The notes: a model not told the origin generated them from the letters alone. A DNA stretch of 64,000 nucleotides from Clostridiales bacterium (GCA_020860715.1 JAJBTU010000033.1:1-64000); one strand, 5' to 3'. Counted from the first letter of the stretch, positions 54,314 through 63,184 are shown. Numbers and translations are program-made.

Positions 54314-55699
54314 TTATGACGCTTCTGCGAAGGCTTCAATGTAGATTCCGTCAACACTCTCCGGCATCCAGACGCCGATGCAGTCCCCATCTGCGTTCAC
54401 GATCGCGGCCGGCAGGAGCGAATCGTCTTCAAGCAGCATTTCCTCAATCGAGTCGGCGTTTTCACATTCCAGTCCATATAACCCGTCTGAGAGCACGGAG
54501 GAGCCGGAAATAGTGATGCTTGCTGTTTTTACTTCCAGATCCCCATCAAGATAAAGGAGGGTCGCCGATTCACCGATACTGGCGCGTACCGCTTCATAGA
54601 CCAGATAATCCTCATCCGGATCTCCGCTCCAACTGTCTGCGGAGAACAACGCCATCCCGGTATCTCCCCGTACGCCCGCGTATGTGACCTCTACCGAACC
54701 GGTCTCGATATAAGCCTGATAAGAGGCTGCTTCCGAGGTATAGACAGAAGAATCCGCCATCACGACCAGAGAGCCGTCTCCGCCGTCTAAGACGACAGCG
54801 GAAGAATACGCAACGATCTCATCGTCGGAATCGGTCCCCACCAGAAGCGCGAGATATTCAGGCACTTCTGCTTCGGCTTCCGCTTCAGTTTCTTCCCCGC
54901 TGGTCATATCATCCAGCAGACCTTTGGCCAGATTGTCTGCATCCGCCTCTTCTTCGGCCATGTCTGCAGCCATTTCTTCATCGGCTGTGTCTGCAGCTTC
55001 TTCTTCTGCTTCTGCATCCGTTTCTTCCGAATGGAATTCCTCCGCATCCGACATGAGACTGAAGAATGTCCCTGCACTCGAATAGATGCCGATGAGATTC
55101 CCGTCGTCATCGATCAGACCCGACAGTTCAAGACCAACGCCGTTGCTGTAGGCATCATCCGATAACACATCGCCATCCAGCGTCAGGATCTCTGTGCTTC
55201 CGATCGTTTCCAGCGAGGCTTTCGTCAGACGGATCTGTTCACTTGACGCTTCCAGATCATTGTCAAAAAATACGCAGTGCACGATAGAATCCTGTTGAGG
55301 ATAATCCAGTGTCACATAACGCGAGGACGACGGGGAACTGCCGGTAAATTCAAGTGTGAGCAGAGAATAATCGGTCATCTGGCCTGTGACTTCCACATCA
55401 TAGGAAACCATTTCATCAAAATCTGCCAGAGAGTAGGTAACCGCGTCCTCTGATGCTGCCGAGAGGTCCGTGACGATAAACACCGAACCGTCTGTATTCT
55501 GCACGATAAATGCGGCTCCGTAGGAAACAAGCTCATCCTCGGAATCACTTCCCATTATGAGAAAGATCTTGTCCGTCTGATCCTCCGAAGAAGAAGAGTC
55601 GGACGCTGCGGCCGGGACGGACATCGCTGCTGCCATCGAGAAGATCAGGAGCAGCACACTCCATAATTTTGTGAGACGGTTTGTCTTTTTTTGATTCAT
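54314..55699 (-). CDS. Secreted tandem trypsin-fold protein lacking an apparent catalytic triad
   Basis: 461 residues with a signal peptide (LWSVLLLIFSMAAAMSVPAAA). Two halves are related: IMGSDSEDELVSYGAAFIVQ and LVGTDSDDEIVAYSSAVVLD open each half, where chymotrypsin-like S1C proteases would have a GSGFI strand. Later LSGLIDDDGNLIGIY and AAIVNADGDCIGVW take the place of the GGPLLD..G.VIGI segment. The Ser of GNSGGP and the His after the TNAHV-like strand (here VTDLSAAS and VMADSS) are missing, so I read it as a pair of inactive trypsin folds. An acidic Glu/Ala-rich linker joins the halves. ATG 55699 follows AGGAGG. Its promoter carries the island operator. This is a fold inference, not an alignment. 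Confidence 0.55.
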   Translation of the reverse strand: MNQKKTNRLTKLWSVLLLIFSMAAAMSVPAAASDSSSSEDQTDKIFLIMGSDSEDELVSYGAAFIVQNTDGSVFIVTDLSAASEDAVTYSLADFDEMVSYDVEVTGQMTDYSLLTLEFTGSSPSSSRYVTLDYPQQDSIVHCVFFDNDLEASSEQIRLTKASLETIGSTEILTLDGDVLSDDAYSNGVGLELSGLIDDDGNLIGIYSSAGTFFSLMSDAEEFHSEETDAEAEEEAADTADEEMAADMAEEEADADNLAKGLLDDMTSGEETEAEAEAEVPEYLALLVGTDSDDEIVAYSSAVVLDGGDGSLVVMADSSVYTSEAASYQAYIETGSVEVTYAGVRGDTGMALFSADSWSGDPDEDYLVYEAVRASIGESATLLYLDGDLEVKTASITISGSSVLSDGLYGLECENADSIEEMLLEDDSLLPAAIVNADGDCIGVWMPESVDGIYIEAFAEAS

Positions 55700-55751
55700 G
55701 TTCAAAATCCTCCTTTTCTGATGTACAGATCACACGTACTCCCTTTTGAGT

Positions 55752-55785
55752 CAGTATAACGTAAATACGTTATAATTTCAACTCG
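55752..55785 (-). promoter_or_regulatory. Promoter of the trypsin-fold gene with island operator site 1
   Basis: On the reverse strand TTGAAA, 17 bases, TATACT. Inside lies TATAACG-N6-CGTTATA (55755-55774), covering the spacer and -10. Bases 55786-55980 between the two divergent promoters contain no ORF or other structure that I can support. Confidence 0.75.
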
Positions 55786-55982
55786 AAATCTTAATATGGA
55801 AGCCATGAAAAGAGATCGTCAGGGGTTCTTTCATTTCAGCCGCCGCGGCTGCGCTGTGGTTTTCTGTACGTTTGTTTATGATGATCGAAGTTTACCAGAT
55901 CAGCTTCTTTTTTTATCTACTCGGAGTAGAAAAAAACAGGAGAAATAAGAGTATGGTAGAGACATCAGAAAAAAGTTCTGAT

Positions 55983-56011
55983 TGTTATTATAACGGATAT
56001 GCGTTATAATC
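55983..56011 (+). promoter_or_regulatory. Promoter of the DnaJ-finger gene with island operator site 2
   Basis: TTGTTA (55983-55988), 17-base spacer, TATAAT (56006-56011). TATAACG-N6-CGTTATA (55990-56009) is identical in arms and spacing to site 1 and again fills the space from -35 to -10. Confidence 0.8.
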
Positions 56012-56078
56012 AGGAAAAATGAAATCAGGACATCAAAGAAGCAAATAATAAAACGATAAGAATTAAGGAGGTTCTATC

Positions 56079-57086
56079 ATGAAAAAAACAGGTACAGCAT
56101 TATTATTGACAATGGGTTTGATCTTTACAGCGAGTGTGGCTCCGCTGACGGATGCTTCCGTCCTTGTGGCTTCCGCATCGTCGGGGGTATCCATCTTCGA
56201 CGCGGCGGGAACGGCTTCGTCCTCTGATGCGTCGGAAGATTCCGATGCGGAATCGAACGAGTCGGTATACATCATTGGAGAAGGCCTGGAAGACGGAGAA
56301 GAAACAGAAGCAGCCGCGTCTGCGTCCGCGCAGGAAACAGAAGCGTCTTCTTCGGATGCGGTGAACGATCTGCTGACGATCCAGAATCCGGAGGACTATT
56401 TTGGAACAACGCCGATACAGGTAGGCAGCAACGATGAGGCAGTTTATCTGATCTTTAAGTTTAAAAGCGCGGAGGATGCGAGCCGCGCATACGATGAGTA
56501 TTCAGAACTGCTGCTGGAGAAATTCACGGAGGCGAGCACCGGGAAAAACTGGATGCGCTGTTTCTGCTATGCCGGCAATGACGGGGTGTACGGCTTTTAC
56601 AAATCGCAAGCAGGATGTACGATTGTAGCGGATCTTCTTTATATGGAGGAAGTGCCAAACGAGCTGCAGATCGATATCAGCAAGGACCTGACGATCATGG
56701 ATCTGGGAGAGCGTCCTGCAACGGAGTATTACATGATTGAGGGAAGCGCAAGCCTGAGCGATCTGGATGAGACTTCTGCCGACTCGGAGGACAGCGGGAC
56801 GGCGAACACAACTTCAACGAGCAGCTCTACGGATTATGACATCTATGATGATGACGATGATGACAGCAGCACCGGACTCAAGACTATGTGCGTAAAATGT
56901 CATGGCACGAAAAAGATTGAATGTTCGAATTGTGACGGGAAAGGATATAAGGAAGTATATATTCAGACTCCGAATTATTCCGGACACAGCGATACGTCAA
57001 CTACAGCGTATGAGGACTGCATGAAATGCCACGGCACAGGAGAGGTTACCTGTACCCGCTGCGATGGGACAGGGTATGAGCCGTGA
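56079..57086 (+). CDS. Secreted protein with C-terminal DnaJ-type zinc finger
   Basis: 335 residues, ATG 56079 behind AAGGAGG. A signal peptide (LLLTMGLIFTASVAPLTDASVLVA) is followed by an Ser/Ala/Asp/Glu-rich linker to about 105. A folded module follows (NPEDYFGTTPIQV ... AEDASRAYDEYSELLLEKF), then an acidic linker and a run of aspartates. The last 65 residues carry four CxxCxGxG-like repeats (C271/C274, C282/C285, C314/C317, C325/C328), exactly the layout of the DnaJ central domain that binds two zinc ions. Such a domain is normally cytoplasmic. Here it would be outside the cell. There is no J domain. The module in the middle resembles the repeats of the next gene. Confidence 0.65.
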   Translation: MKKTGTALLLTMGLIFTASVAPLTDASVLVASASSGVSIFDAAGTASSSDASEDSDAESNESVYIIGEGLEDGEETEAAASASAQETEASSSDAVNDLLTIQNPEDYFGTTPIQVGSNDEAVYLIFKFKSAEDASRAYDEYSELLLEKFTEASTGKNWMRCFCYAGNDGVYGFYKSQAGCTIVADLLYMEEVPNELQIDISKDLTIMDLGERPATEYYMIEGSASLSDLDETSADSEDSGTANTTSTSSSTDYDIYDDDDDDSSTGLKTMCVKCHGTKKIECSNCDGKGYKEVYIQTPNYSGHSDTSTTAYEDCMKCHGTGEVTCTRCDGTGYEP

Positions 57087-57126
57087 CAATAAAGGATAAA
57101 TTGTGATCGGAAAAAGGAGTCGGAGT

Positions 57127-58089
57127 ATGAAAATGAAAAGTTTACACAGAACAGGAACAGGTGCTTTTATAACGGCTGCCGGGCTTATGTCGGCGCTGAT
57201 CATCTCACAGGGGATTTCCTGTGAAAAGGTATCTGCCCAGACGCAGATCGTGCTTCCGGATCCGGTCGCCTTTTTCAATGCTGAGGAAGATGAGATTTTA
57301 GATGTTCCTGATGGTGAAAATTTTGAATATAGCAGTGCTACTGGATATGATGTGATGGATGCGGTGGAAGCCTATGCGAATCTGCTGATATCCGATTATA
57401 ATTTTAAAACGGAGGTCTGGGAGATTGATTATGATAGCATTTCTGATCCGGATCCGGAGGATTTTATGCTCATAGAAGTGGAAATCACCCTTGCTTATGA
57501 TGGAGATCCGGAGGAAGGGGAAATTTTCATCAGATATGCGCATAATAATGAAGAGAGAAATATATTCGCGATGGGCACGGCTGACGGCGTTTTCTCTTCT
57601 TATACGCTGGCGGAGACGGAGCCCTACGTACAGGGCAGTGCAGTTTTTTCACTGCCTGATCCGGATACAGTTCTTGGTGCTGAGGGCAAATGGGTGAAAG
57701 ACTCAGCTGCCGTAAAGTATCGGCTGGATGCGGATGCGGAGACGGCAGCGTCCGCCTATGTGTCTCTTCTTGAATCGGATTATGGCTTTCAGATCATAAA
57801 TAAGGAATATGACTATGAGTCATCAGAGGTTGCAGATTACGTTATGACGGTTGACCTTGCGCCGGAAGGAGACCGGACGCAGGGAAAGGTCACCGTGATC
57901 GCGTCGTCGATCAGCGATGATCAGGATTATATTTACATTTATGTTTCCAATCTCTCTGCGGACGTATCCCTGAACTGGGAGGAAATCACGGGGACAAATT
58001 CAGAAGATGGAAGTGCGTCGTCACAGGGAGAGGACGGGGAAGACAAAAGCCTGAACATTTCGGATATCAGAGGACTGCTTGGTGATTAA
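57127..58089 (+). CDS. Secreted protein with two copies of a shared module
   Basis: Unrecognised family, 320 residues. ATG 57127 follows AGGAG. A signal peptide ends near VSAQT. Two similar halves start LPDPVAFFNAEEDEILDV and LPDPDTVLGAEGKWVKDS, continue with a helix (VMDAVEAYANLLISDYNF and AETAASAYVSLLESDYGF) and a Tyr/Asp-rich strand. The upstream protein has one related unit. The tail is Ser/Glu/Asp-rich. It starts 41 bases after the DnaJ-finger gene and is probably in its operon. The extracellular location and the acidic linkers match the other secreted proteins of the island. Confidence 0.6.
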   Translation: MKMKSLHRTGTGAFITAAGLMSALIISQGISCEKVSAQTQIVLPDPVAFFNAEEDEILDVPDGENFEYSSATGYDVMDAVEAYANLLISDYNFKTEVWEIDYDSISDPDPEDFMLIEVEITLAYDGDPEEGEIFIRYAHNNEERNIFAMGTADGVFSSYTLAETEPYVQGSAVFSLPDPDTVLGAEGKWVKDSAAVKYRLDADAETAASAYVSLLESDYGFQIINKEYDYESSEVADYVMTVDLAPEGDRTQGKVTVIASSISDDQDYIYIYVSNLSADVSLNWEEITGTNSEDGSASSQGEDGEDKSLNISDIRGLLGD

Positions 58090-58169
58090 ATTACGGATGC
58101 CTGATGTGTGAATGGTCTGTGAGCGGTCTGCAGGCGGGAAACAAAATGAGATATAAATGATAATATGAC

Positions 58170-58214
58170 AAAAAGGCCGTTCTGCTTTTACGGTGAAGCG
58201 GAACGGTCATTTTT
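58170..58214. terminator. Bidirectional terminator
   Basis: AAAAAGGCCGTTC-GCTT / AAGC-GAACGGTCATTTTT, between the converging secreted-protein and XRE genes. It overlaps the end of the XRE gene. Confidence 0.8.
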
Positions 58215-58536
58215 CTGACAATCCTTTCATATAGGCGAGTGCCAGCTCCTGCTTCTGCGGCGGAAGAGAAGTGAAAAGGGAAAGACATCTTGCCTGCTCA
58301 TCGGTCAGCCCGCTTACGTCCCGGTTCGGATCGAAAAAGTCCGTAATAGAGATACCGAAACCGTCGCAGATCTTCTGCAGCGTCGTGAGCGAGGGCAGAT
58401 TCTGCTTGTGAAGCATGGTATTCAGAGTCGAATAGGTGATGCCGGAGGCCTTGGCCAGCCGGTAGTAAGACCAGCCCCGCTCTTCACACAATTCCTGAAT
58501 GCGGTTGAGTGCCTGTAATTCTTTTGAATCCTTCAT
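58207..58536 (-). CDS. XRE-family transcriptional regulator
   Basis: 109 residues. The Cro/C1 helix-turn-helix is RIQELCEERGWSYYRLAKAS, GITYSTLNTMLHKQNLPSLTTLQKICDGFGISITDFF. The C-terminal 35 residues (LTDEQARCLSLFTSLPPQKQELALAYMKGL) form a helical tail of the kind used for dimerisation. It is divergent from the PP2C gene and inside the phosphorylation island, so it is the local candidate for binding the TATAACG-N6-CGTTATA operators or the AACGATATAA repeats at 58635-58666. Neither is proven. Confidence 0.88.
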   Translation of the reverse strand: MKDSKELQALNRIQELCEERGWSYYRLAKASGITYSTLNTMLHKQNLPSLTTLQKICDGFGISITDFFDPNRDVSGLTDEQARCLSLFTSLPPQKQELALAYMKGLSEK

Positions 58537-58634
58537 AACGATCAGTCTTTCCTTTTGATTCGAAAATCATTCCCCTGCTTTTTATTTTTCTTATTCATGA
58601 TAGCCGAAATTCCGGAAATCACAAGATGTAAATA

Positions 58635-58667
58635 AACGATATAAATAGCACGTTAAAACGATATAAT
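58635..58667. promoter_or_regulatory. Direct repeats and -10 in the XRE/PP2C divergent region
   Basis: AACGATATAA occurs at 58635-58644 and 58657-58666, 22 bases apart (about two helical turns). The second copy contains a -10 TATAAT (58662-58667) for the PP2C gene, while a recognisable -35 is lacking. This suggests activator-dependent or repressed transcription. Confidence 0.5.
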
Positions 58668-58772
58668 CTGCACAGGGTTTTGTATGTCTGTACACACGGA
58701 GTAGATAAAACAGAAGCGTATTCTGATAGACTCTGGACATCAGATGGAAACAGAAAACAGGAGGTGTGTGTC

Positions 58773-59615
58773 ATGGAACTGAAGAAATGTCCGGAAGGCC
58801 ATTATTATGACGCATCGGTAAGCAATCAGTGTCCGATCTGCCGGCAAACCGGAACGGAAAACCGTCTGCTGGTCGGAAAGATACATGGCATCGGTTCAAG
58901 AAGCAGGCAGCAGGATACCTTTGGCATTTCCAGAGAAGGCGGCAGCGTGAGTACGGACGGCGTCGGGGTAGCTGCGGTTGTTGTGGATGGCATGGGCGGT
59001 CTTAAGAGCGGAGATCAGGCCAGTATGCAGGCAGGGATCAGCATGCTGCAGTCGTTTGCCATGCAGCCGGATCAGCTGCGCGGCGACCATAAACTTCTGG
59101 CCATGCTGAATGATGCAAACAATGAGGTCAACAGAGTATTGGACGGAAGCGGGCGGGAAAAAGACGGCGCTACGGTAGTGTCTGTGCTGATCCGGGAAAA
59201 CAGGATGTACTGGCTTTCTGTCGGAGACAGTCATATTTATCTTTACCGCGGCGGCGGTCTTCTCCAGCTCAACCGGGATCATGTGTGCGCGGTGGAACTG
59301 GATGAAATGGCGGCAAGAGGAGAGATCAGCGCGAAATCAGCGATGGAAGATCCCGGGCGAAAATCATTGACAAGTTATGTCGGGATGGATAAGATTAAGA
59401 AAATTGACCGCAATACTCGCCCGCTTTGCCTTCGGAGGGGCGACCGGATTTTGCTGATGTCGGATGGAGTGTTTGGCACATTGAGTGAGGAAGAGATTGC
59501 AGGCGCAATGAAAGATTCCGTGGAGGAAGCCTGCCGCGTGATGGAGCAGATGATACAGACAAAGAATCGGACCGGGCAGGACAATTATACGGCTCTTGTG
59601 CTGGAATTTCGATAA
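58773..59615 (+). CDS. PP2C-type Ser/Thr phosphatase with N-terminal zinc ribbon
   Basis: 280 residues, ATG 58773 behind AGGAGGTG. Residues 1-25 form a small metal-binding knuckle (C6, H10, C20, C23 in KKCPEGHYYDASVSNQCPIC). The PP2C domain follows: SRQQDTFGI, VVVDGMGGLKSGDQAS (metal-binding Asp and Gly), GATVVSVLI, LSVGDSHIYLYR, RILLMSDGVFG and GQDNYTALVLEFR. It has no membrane segment, so it acts in the cytoplasm and should reverse the phosphorylation made by the kinase encoded 51 bases downstream. Kinase-phosphatase pairs of this type (PrkC-PrpC) are usual in Firmicutes, but in this pair both partners have zinc ribbons. Confidence 0.92.
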   Translation: MELKKCPEGHYYDASVSNQCPICRQTGTENRLLVGKIHGIGSRSRQQDTFGISREGGSVSTDGVGVAAVVVDGMGGLKSGDQASMQAGISMLQSFAMQPDQLRGDHKLLAMLNDANNEVNRVLDGSGREKDGATVVSVLIRENRMYWLSVGDSHIYLYRGGGLLQLNRDHVCAVELDEMAARGEISAKSAMEDPGRKSLTSYVGMDKIKKIDRNTRPLCLRRGDRILLMSDGVFGTLSEEEIAGAMKDSVEEACRVMEQMIQTKNRTGQDNYTALVLEFR

Positions 59616-59666
59616 AGAGAAACGCTTTGTACTGCTGGAAAAAGAGAGCAGAGAGGAGTGCCGCAG

Positions 59667-62600
59667 ATGGGGATCGAGAGATGTTACGGCTGTATGGAGC
59701 CATGGAGCGGGATGGGACCATGCCCGCATTGTGGCTATGAATCAGGAAAACAGAATAACAGCCTGAATGTTCTCCCGGAGGGGACAGTACTTGCCGGAAA
59801 ATATTTGATCGGAAGGACACTCGGCGCGGGCGGATTCGGCATCACGTATATCGGATGGGATCTGAATCTGGATCTGAAGATCGCGATCAAAGAGTATTAT
59901 CCGAACAATTTTGTGTCGAGACAGGCCGAGTACAGCCACTGTGTGTCTGTGTTCAACCGCACCTATGTCTCACAGTACAATGCCGGCCTGGACGGATTTT
60001 TAACGGAGGCAAAGACGCTGGCGCGCTTTGTCCGTCAGCCGGGGATCGTCTTTGTGCGGGATTATTTTCAGGAAAACGGCACAGCCTATATCGTGATGGA
60101 ATTTGCGGAAGGACAGACACTCAGGGAGCTGCTTGCGCAGATGCCGGGAGAATGTCTTCCGGCAGACCGGGTTTTTGACATGATGCTTCCGGTCATGGAG
60201 GCGCTGGCAAAGGTACATAAGGCGGGGATGATCCACCGCGATATCAGCCCGGACAACCTGATGGTCGATCCGGAGGGGAAGGTAACGCTGCTGGATTTCG
60301 GCTCCGCGCGGGACTATACGGATGAAAAGAGTCTTTCCGTGATCTTAAAGCCCGGCTACGCGCCGGAGGAACAGTACCGCAAGCGCGGCAAACAGGGACC
60401 GTGGACGGACATCTACTCGCTCTGCGCGACGATGTACCGCGCCATCACCGGCCAGGTGCCGATGGATGCGCTGGACCGGCGGGAAAAGGATGAACTGAAA
60501 TCCCCTTCTGAGCTGGGAGTCAAAATCCGCCCGGAGCAGGAAAAGGCTCTGATGAAGGGCCTTTCTGTCCGTGCACAGGATCGCTTTCAGAGCATGGAGG
60601 AACTGATCAGGGAACTGGCGAAAATCAGACCAACGCCGGATCCCGGCCCAAAATGGAAATTCGTGATCGGCGGCACTGCCGCGGCAGCTGTGCTCGTGAT
60701 CGGGATCCTCTGTGCTGCCGTCTTTTCGGAAAAACGGGGCACGGTTGTGCCGGAAACAGAGACGGATACTGCTGCGATGGCCGAAGACGACGTGAATGCG
60801 GCCGGCGAGACGGATGAAAGTGGTAAGACCGGAGACACAGACGACGGAAGCGATGGAACGGAAATTGCCTCGATGACAGGGATCGAGCTGTCGGCGCTTT
60901 CCCTGGAGGATATTTTTGCGGACGCAGTCACCTACAGCGGCGATTCGCAGGAGGAATTTTATGAACTGCTTGCATCAGACGATGTATCGGCGGTGATTTT
61001 GGACTCACATCTGGGTCTGACGACGGGAGCGCTTGCCATATCAAAACCTCTGCAGATTACCGCGAACGGTGGCTTTGACGGTTATGTGCCGATCACCGTC
61101 AGCAGCGGCGGGTATGTCCGGATCGAGGAGGATGGCCAGTTCTGCTCGTGGGACGGATTACTTCAGGTGACGGACGGCGGCTGCATATCCGTTGCTGACG
61201 GAGGACTTCTGGCCGACAATGCATTGATCTGGCTGGAACAGGAGGAGAACCTGCTGCTGGAGGACGGAGCAGATCTCTCTCTGAACGGAAATTCGTATGA
61301 CACACGGGAGGAAGCGCTGGAGAGCGTTCCGGACATGCTGTTCCTCCTTGATATCGATGAGTTATTTGCAGATGCGGTTCACGTAACGACGCAGGAAGAC
61401 TATCAGGAGGCCAGAGAAAAGGGAGCGTCCGCCATCGTCATTGACGCGGATCTGACGCTGGGCGAGGAATACAGTGTGATAGACATTCCGCTGATGATCA
61501 GCGAGGGCGTGACCCTGTCGGGCGGGAGTGAGACTTCTGCGGACGGGGATGATCCGTGGACGATATTCCTGCAGGGCAGCGCGGTGCTGGTGAATTACGG
61601 TACGCTGTCCGGCAGACTGAATACGGACGACAGCAATGGAGGTTACGTAACTGCGCTTAATTATGGCACGATGGACTGTGAAATCATTGATATGCAGGCA
61701 AGTGGCTGGCTGTTGAATTATGGCAGTATGCAGATCGGCTGCCACGAAGTCCGAAATACGCTGATTTATAACCTGGGTACGATCCGCATGACCGGCACGG
61801 AACAGGCCGGAGAGAATTGGGTCGATCTCTATACGGCCTTCTATAATTACGGAACCCTGCAGGTGGAGCCGGAGACAATGGATTCCATGTATCTGTCCCT
61901 GCATGGGAATGCCAGTCTTTTGAACAGCGGTACGTTGACCATCGGTGAAAACAGCTGGCTCACCAGCGACGCGATCATTCGAAACCGCGGGACGATCACT
62001 CTGGAATCCCAGACTTCGGGGCTGTCAAACAGCGGCCTGATTTATTGCAATGAGTCTTCCAGTATACTTGCTCTTGCTGAGGGCAGTGCCTGTGACAATA
62101 CCGGCATCATTTTCTACAGCGAAGCATCAGCTACAGACATTCCGGATTCCGGCAGTTCAGGTTTTCTCTGGTTTGGCTGGAATGTATTGGATTTGGAATC
62201 TGTCTGTGATGTCTATTCGGAAGAGGAACTGAACAGCGCTCTTGCCGATGAGAACTGCAAATGCATTGTTATGCAGGATTCCACGATCGAGGTGTCTGGT
62301 GATCTTACTGTTACGGATAAGCTGCTGGTCATAGACGGAGAAGATACCTCTCTGATTGTGAAAGACGGAGATCTGATCGTCTCAGGGGAAAGCGGAGGTT
62401 TGTACGGAGCGGGCGGCACGATCAATCTGTACGGGGGTACTCTCGTTCTTGATACCGGTGCGGCAGCGATTTTTGAGACTTCGGATCTTTTGGAAAACTG
62501 TGTCGGGATCACAGTCCGTGAAAACGCCGGAATTGTGATAAATTCCTATGAAGCGGATTTGTCCGGCATGACGATTGCGTTATCTGACGGAGCGCATTTC

Positions 62601-63074
62601 ACCAGTCTGCACGATCTGGGACTGTACAGCTGCAGCCTGCTGCTCCTGGACTCACAGTTTTTCTGTAATGACAGTCTGGCAATTTATAATTGCAGCGTGA
62701 ATATCCAATCCGGCGGGACTCTGGACGTGGAGAATTATGACAACGGCGGCGGACTCTTCATAGATGCAAAGTCCGCGGTGATGATTGAAGAGGGCGGCGT
62801 GATGGAACTCGGAGAGTCTGTGGTGACGATAGCGGGAAGCGTGGAGAACGCCGGAGAACTGCATATTCGTTACGCCCCGTCAACGGATATCAGCGGCTCC
62901 CTGGTCAACACGGGTACCGTTCGCTTCTGCAACGAGATCGGCCTCACCGGTACGCTGGAAAATTCGGGTACTGTCTATGCGGTGGCGGACGGAGACAACC
63001 CCATCATCACAGTGCAGGAGGACGGCAGCTTTACCGGAAACGAGCCGGAAACGCTGGATACATGGCCGTGGTGA
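59667..63074 (+). CDS. Receptor Ser/Thr protein kinase with zinc ribbon and repetitive extracellular region
   Basis: 1135 residues, ATG 59667 behind AGAGGAG (the GTG at 59658 overlaps that site). N-terminal zinc ribbon C6/C9/C19/C22 (CYGCMEPW, CPHCGYE). Kinase domain about 44-320, with all Hanks residues: GAGGFG 53-58, Lys75 in IAIKEYYP, Glu in TEAKTLARF, HRD 190-192 (HRDISPDN), DFG 210-212, and PGYAPEE. One membrane helix at about 331-353. The outer 780 residues lack PASTA repeats. They contain three related segments (IFADAVTYSGDSQEEFYELL, LFADAVHVTTQEDYQEAREK, VCDVYSEEELNSALADENCK) each followed by beta-helix-like strands (LLNSGTLTIG, NYGTLQVEP, ENAGELHI). The ligand is unknown. Confidence 0.92.
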   Translation: MGIERCYGCMEPWSGMGPCPHCGYESGKQNNSLNVLPEGTVLAGKYLIGRTLGAGGFGITYIGWDLNLDLKIAIKEYYPNNFVSRQAEYSHCVSVFNRTYVSQYNAGLDGFLTEAKTLARFVRQPGIVFVRDYFQENGTAYIVMEFAEGQTLRELLAQMPGECLPADRVFDMMLPVMEALAKVHKAGMIHRDISPDNLMVDPEGKVTLLDFGSARDYTDEKSLSVILKPGYAPEEQYRKRGKQGPWTDIYSLCATMYRAITGQVPMDALDRREKDELKSPSELGVKIRPEQEKALMKGLSVRAQDRFQSMEELIRELAKIRPTPDPGPKWKFVIGGTAAAAVLVIGILCAAVFSEKRGTVVPETETDTAAMAEDDVNAAGETDESGKTGDTDDGSDGTEIASMTGIELSALSLEDIFADAVTYSGDSQEEFYELLASDDVSAVILDSHLGLTTGALAISKPLQITANGGFDGYVPITVSSGGYVRIEEDGQFCSWDGLLQVTDGGCISVADGGLLADNALIWLEQEENLLLEDGADLSLNGNSYDTREEALESVPDMLFLLDIDELFADAVHVTTQEDYQEAREKGASAIVIDADLTLGEEYSVIDIPLMISEGVTLSGGSETSADGDDPWTIFLQGSAVLVNYGTLSGRLNTDDSNGGYVTALNYGTMDCEIIDMQASGWLLNYGSMQIGCHEVRNTLIYNLGTIRMTGTEQAGENWVDLYTAFYNYGTLQVEPETMDSMYLSLHGNASLLNSGTLTIGENSWLTSDAIIRNRGTITLESQTSGLSNSGLIYCNESSSILALAEGSACDNTGIIFYSEASATDIPDSGSSGFLWFGWNVLDLESVCDVYSEEELNSALADENCKCIVMQDSTIEVSGDLTVTDKLLVIDGEDTSLIVKDGDLIVSGESGGLYGAGGTINLYGGTLVLDTGAAAIFETSDLLENCVGITVRENAGIVINSYEADLSGMTIALSDGAHFTSLHDLGLYSCSLLLLDSQFFCNDSLAIYNCSVNIQSGGTLDVENYDNGGGLFIDAKSAVMIEEGGVMELGESVVTIAGSVENAGELHIRYAPSTDISGSLVNTGTVRFCNEIGLTGTLENSGTVYAVADGDNPIITVQEDGSFTGNEPETLDTWPW

Positions 63075-63110
63075 CAGGAAAAAATACAGGATTTGCGCAC
63101 AAAAGGAAAG

Positions 63111-63142
63111 GACGGCTGCTGCATTGGCGGCCGTCTTTTTTT
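63111..63142 (+). terminator. Terminator of the kinase gene
   Basis: GACGGC-GC / GC-GCCGTC followed by seven T. Confidence 0.88.
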
Positions 63143-63184
63143 CATGAAAAAGATTGTAATTTGCGCACGAATTCCATATAATGT

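Noticed and set aside
54314-55699. Active serine protease
   Set aside because: Neither half shows the serine loop or the histidine strand of the triad.
55983-56079. Riboswitch in the leader of the DnaJ-finger gene
   Set aside because: The leader is short and unstructured. The inverted repeat is within the promoter, so it acts as DNA rather than RNA.
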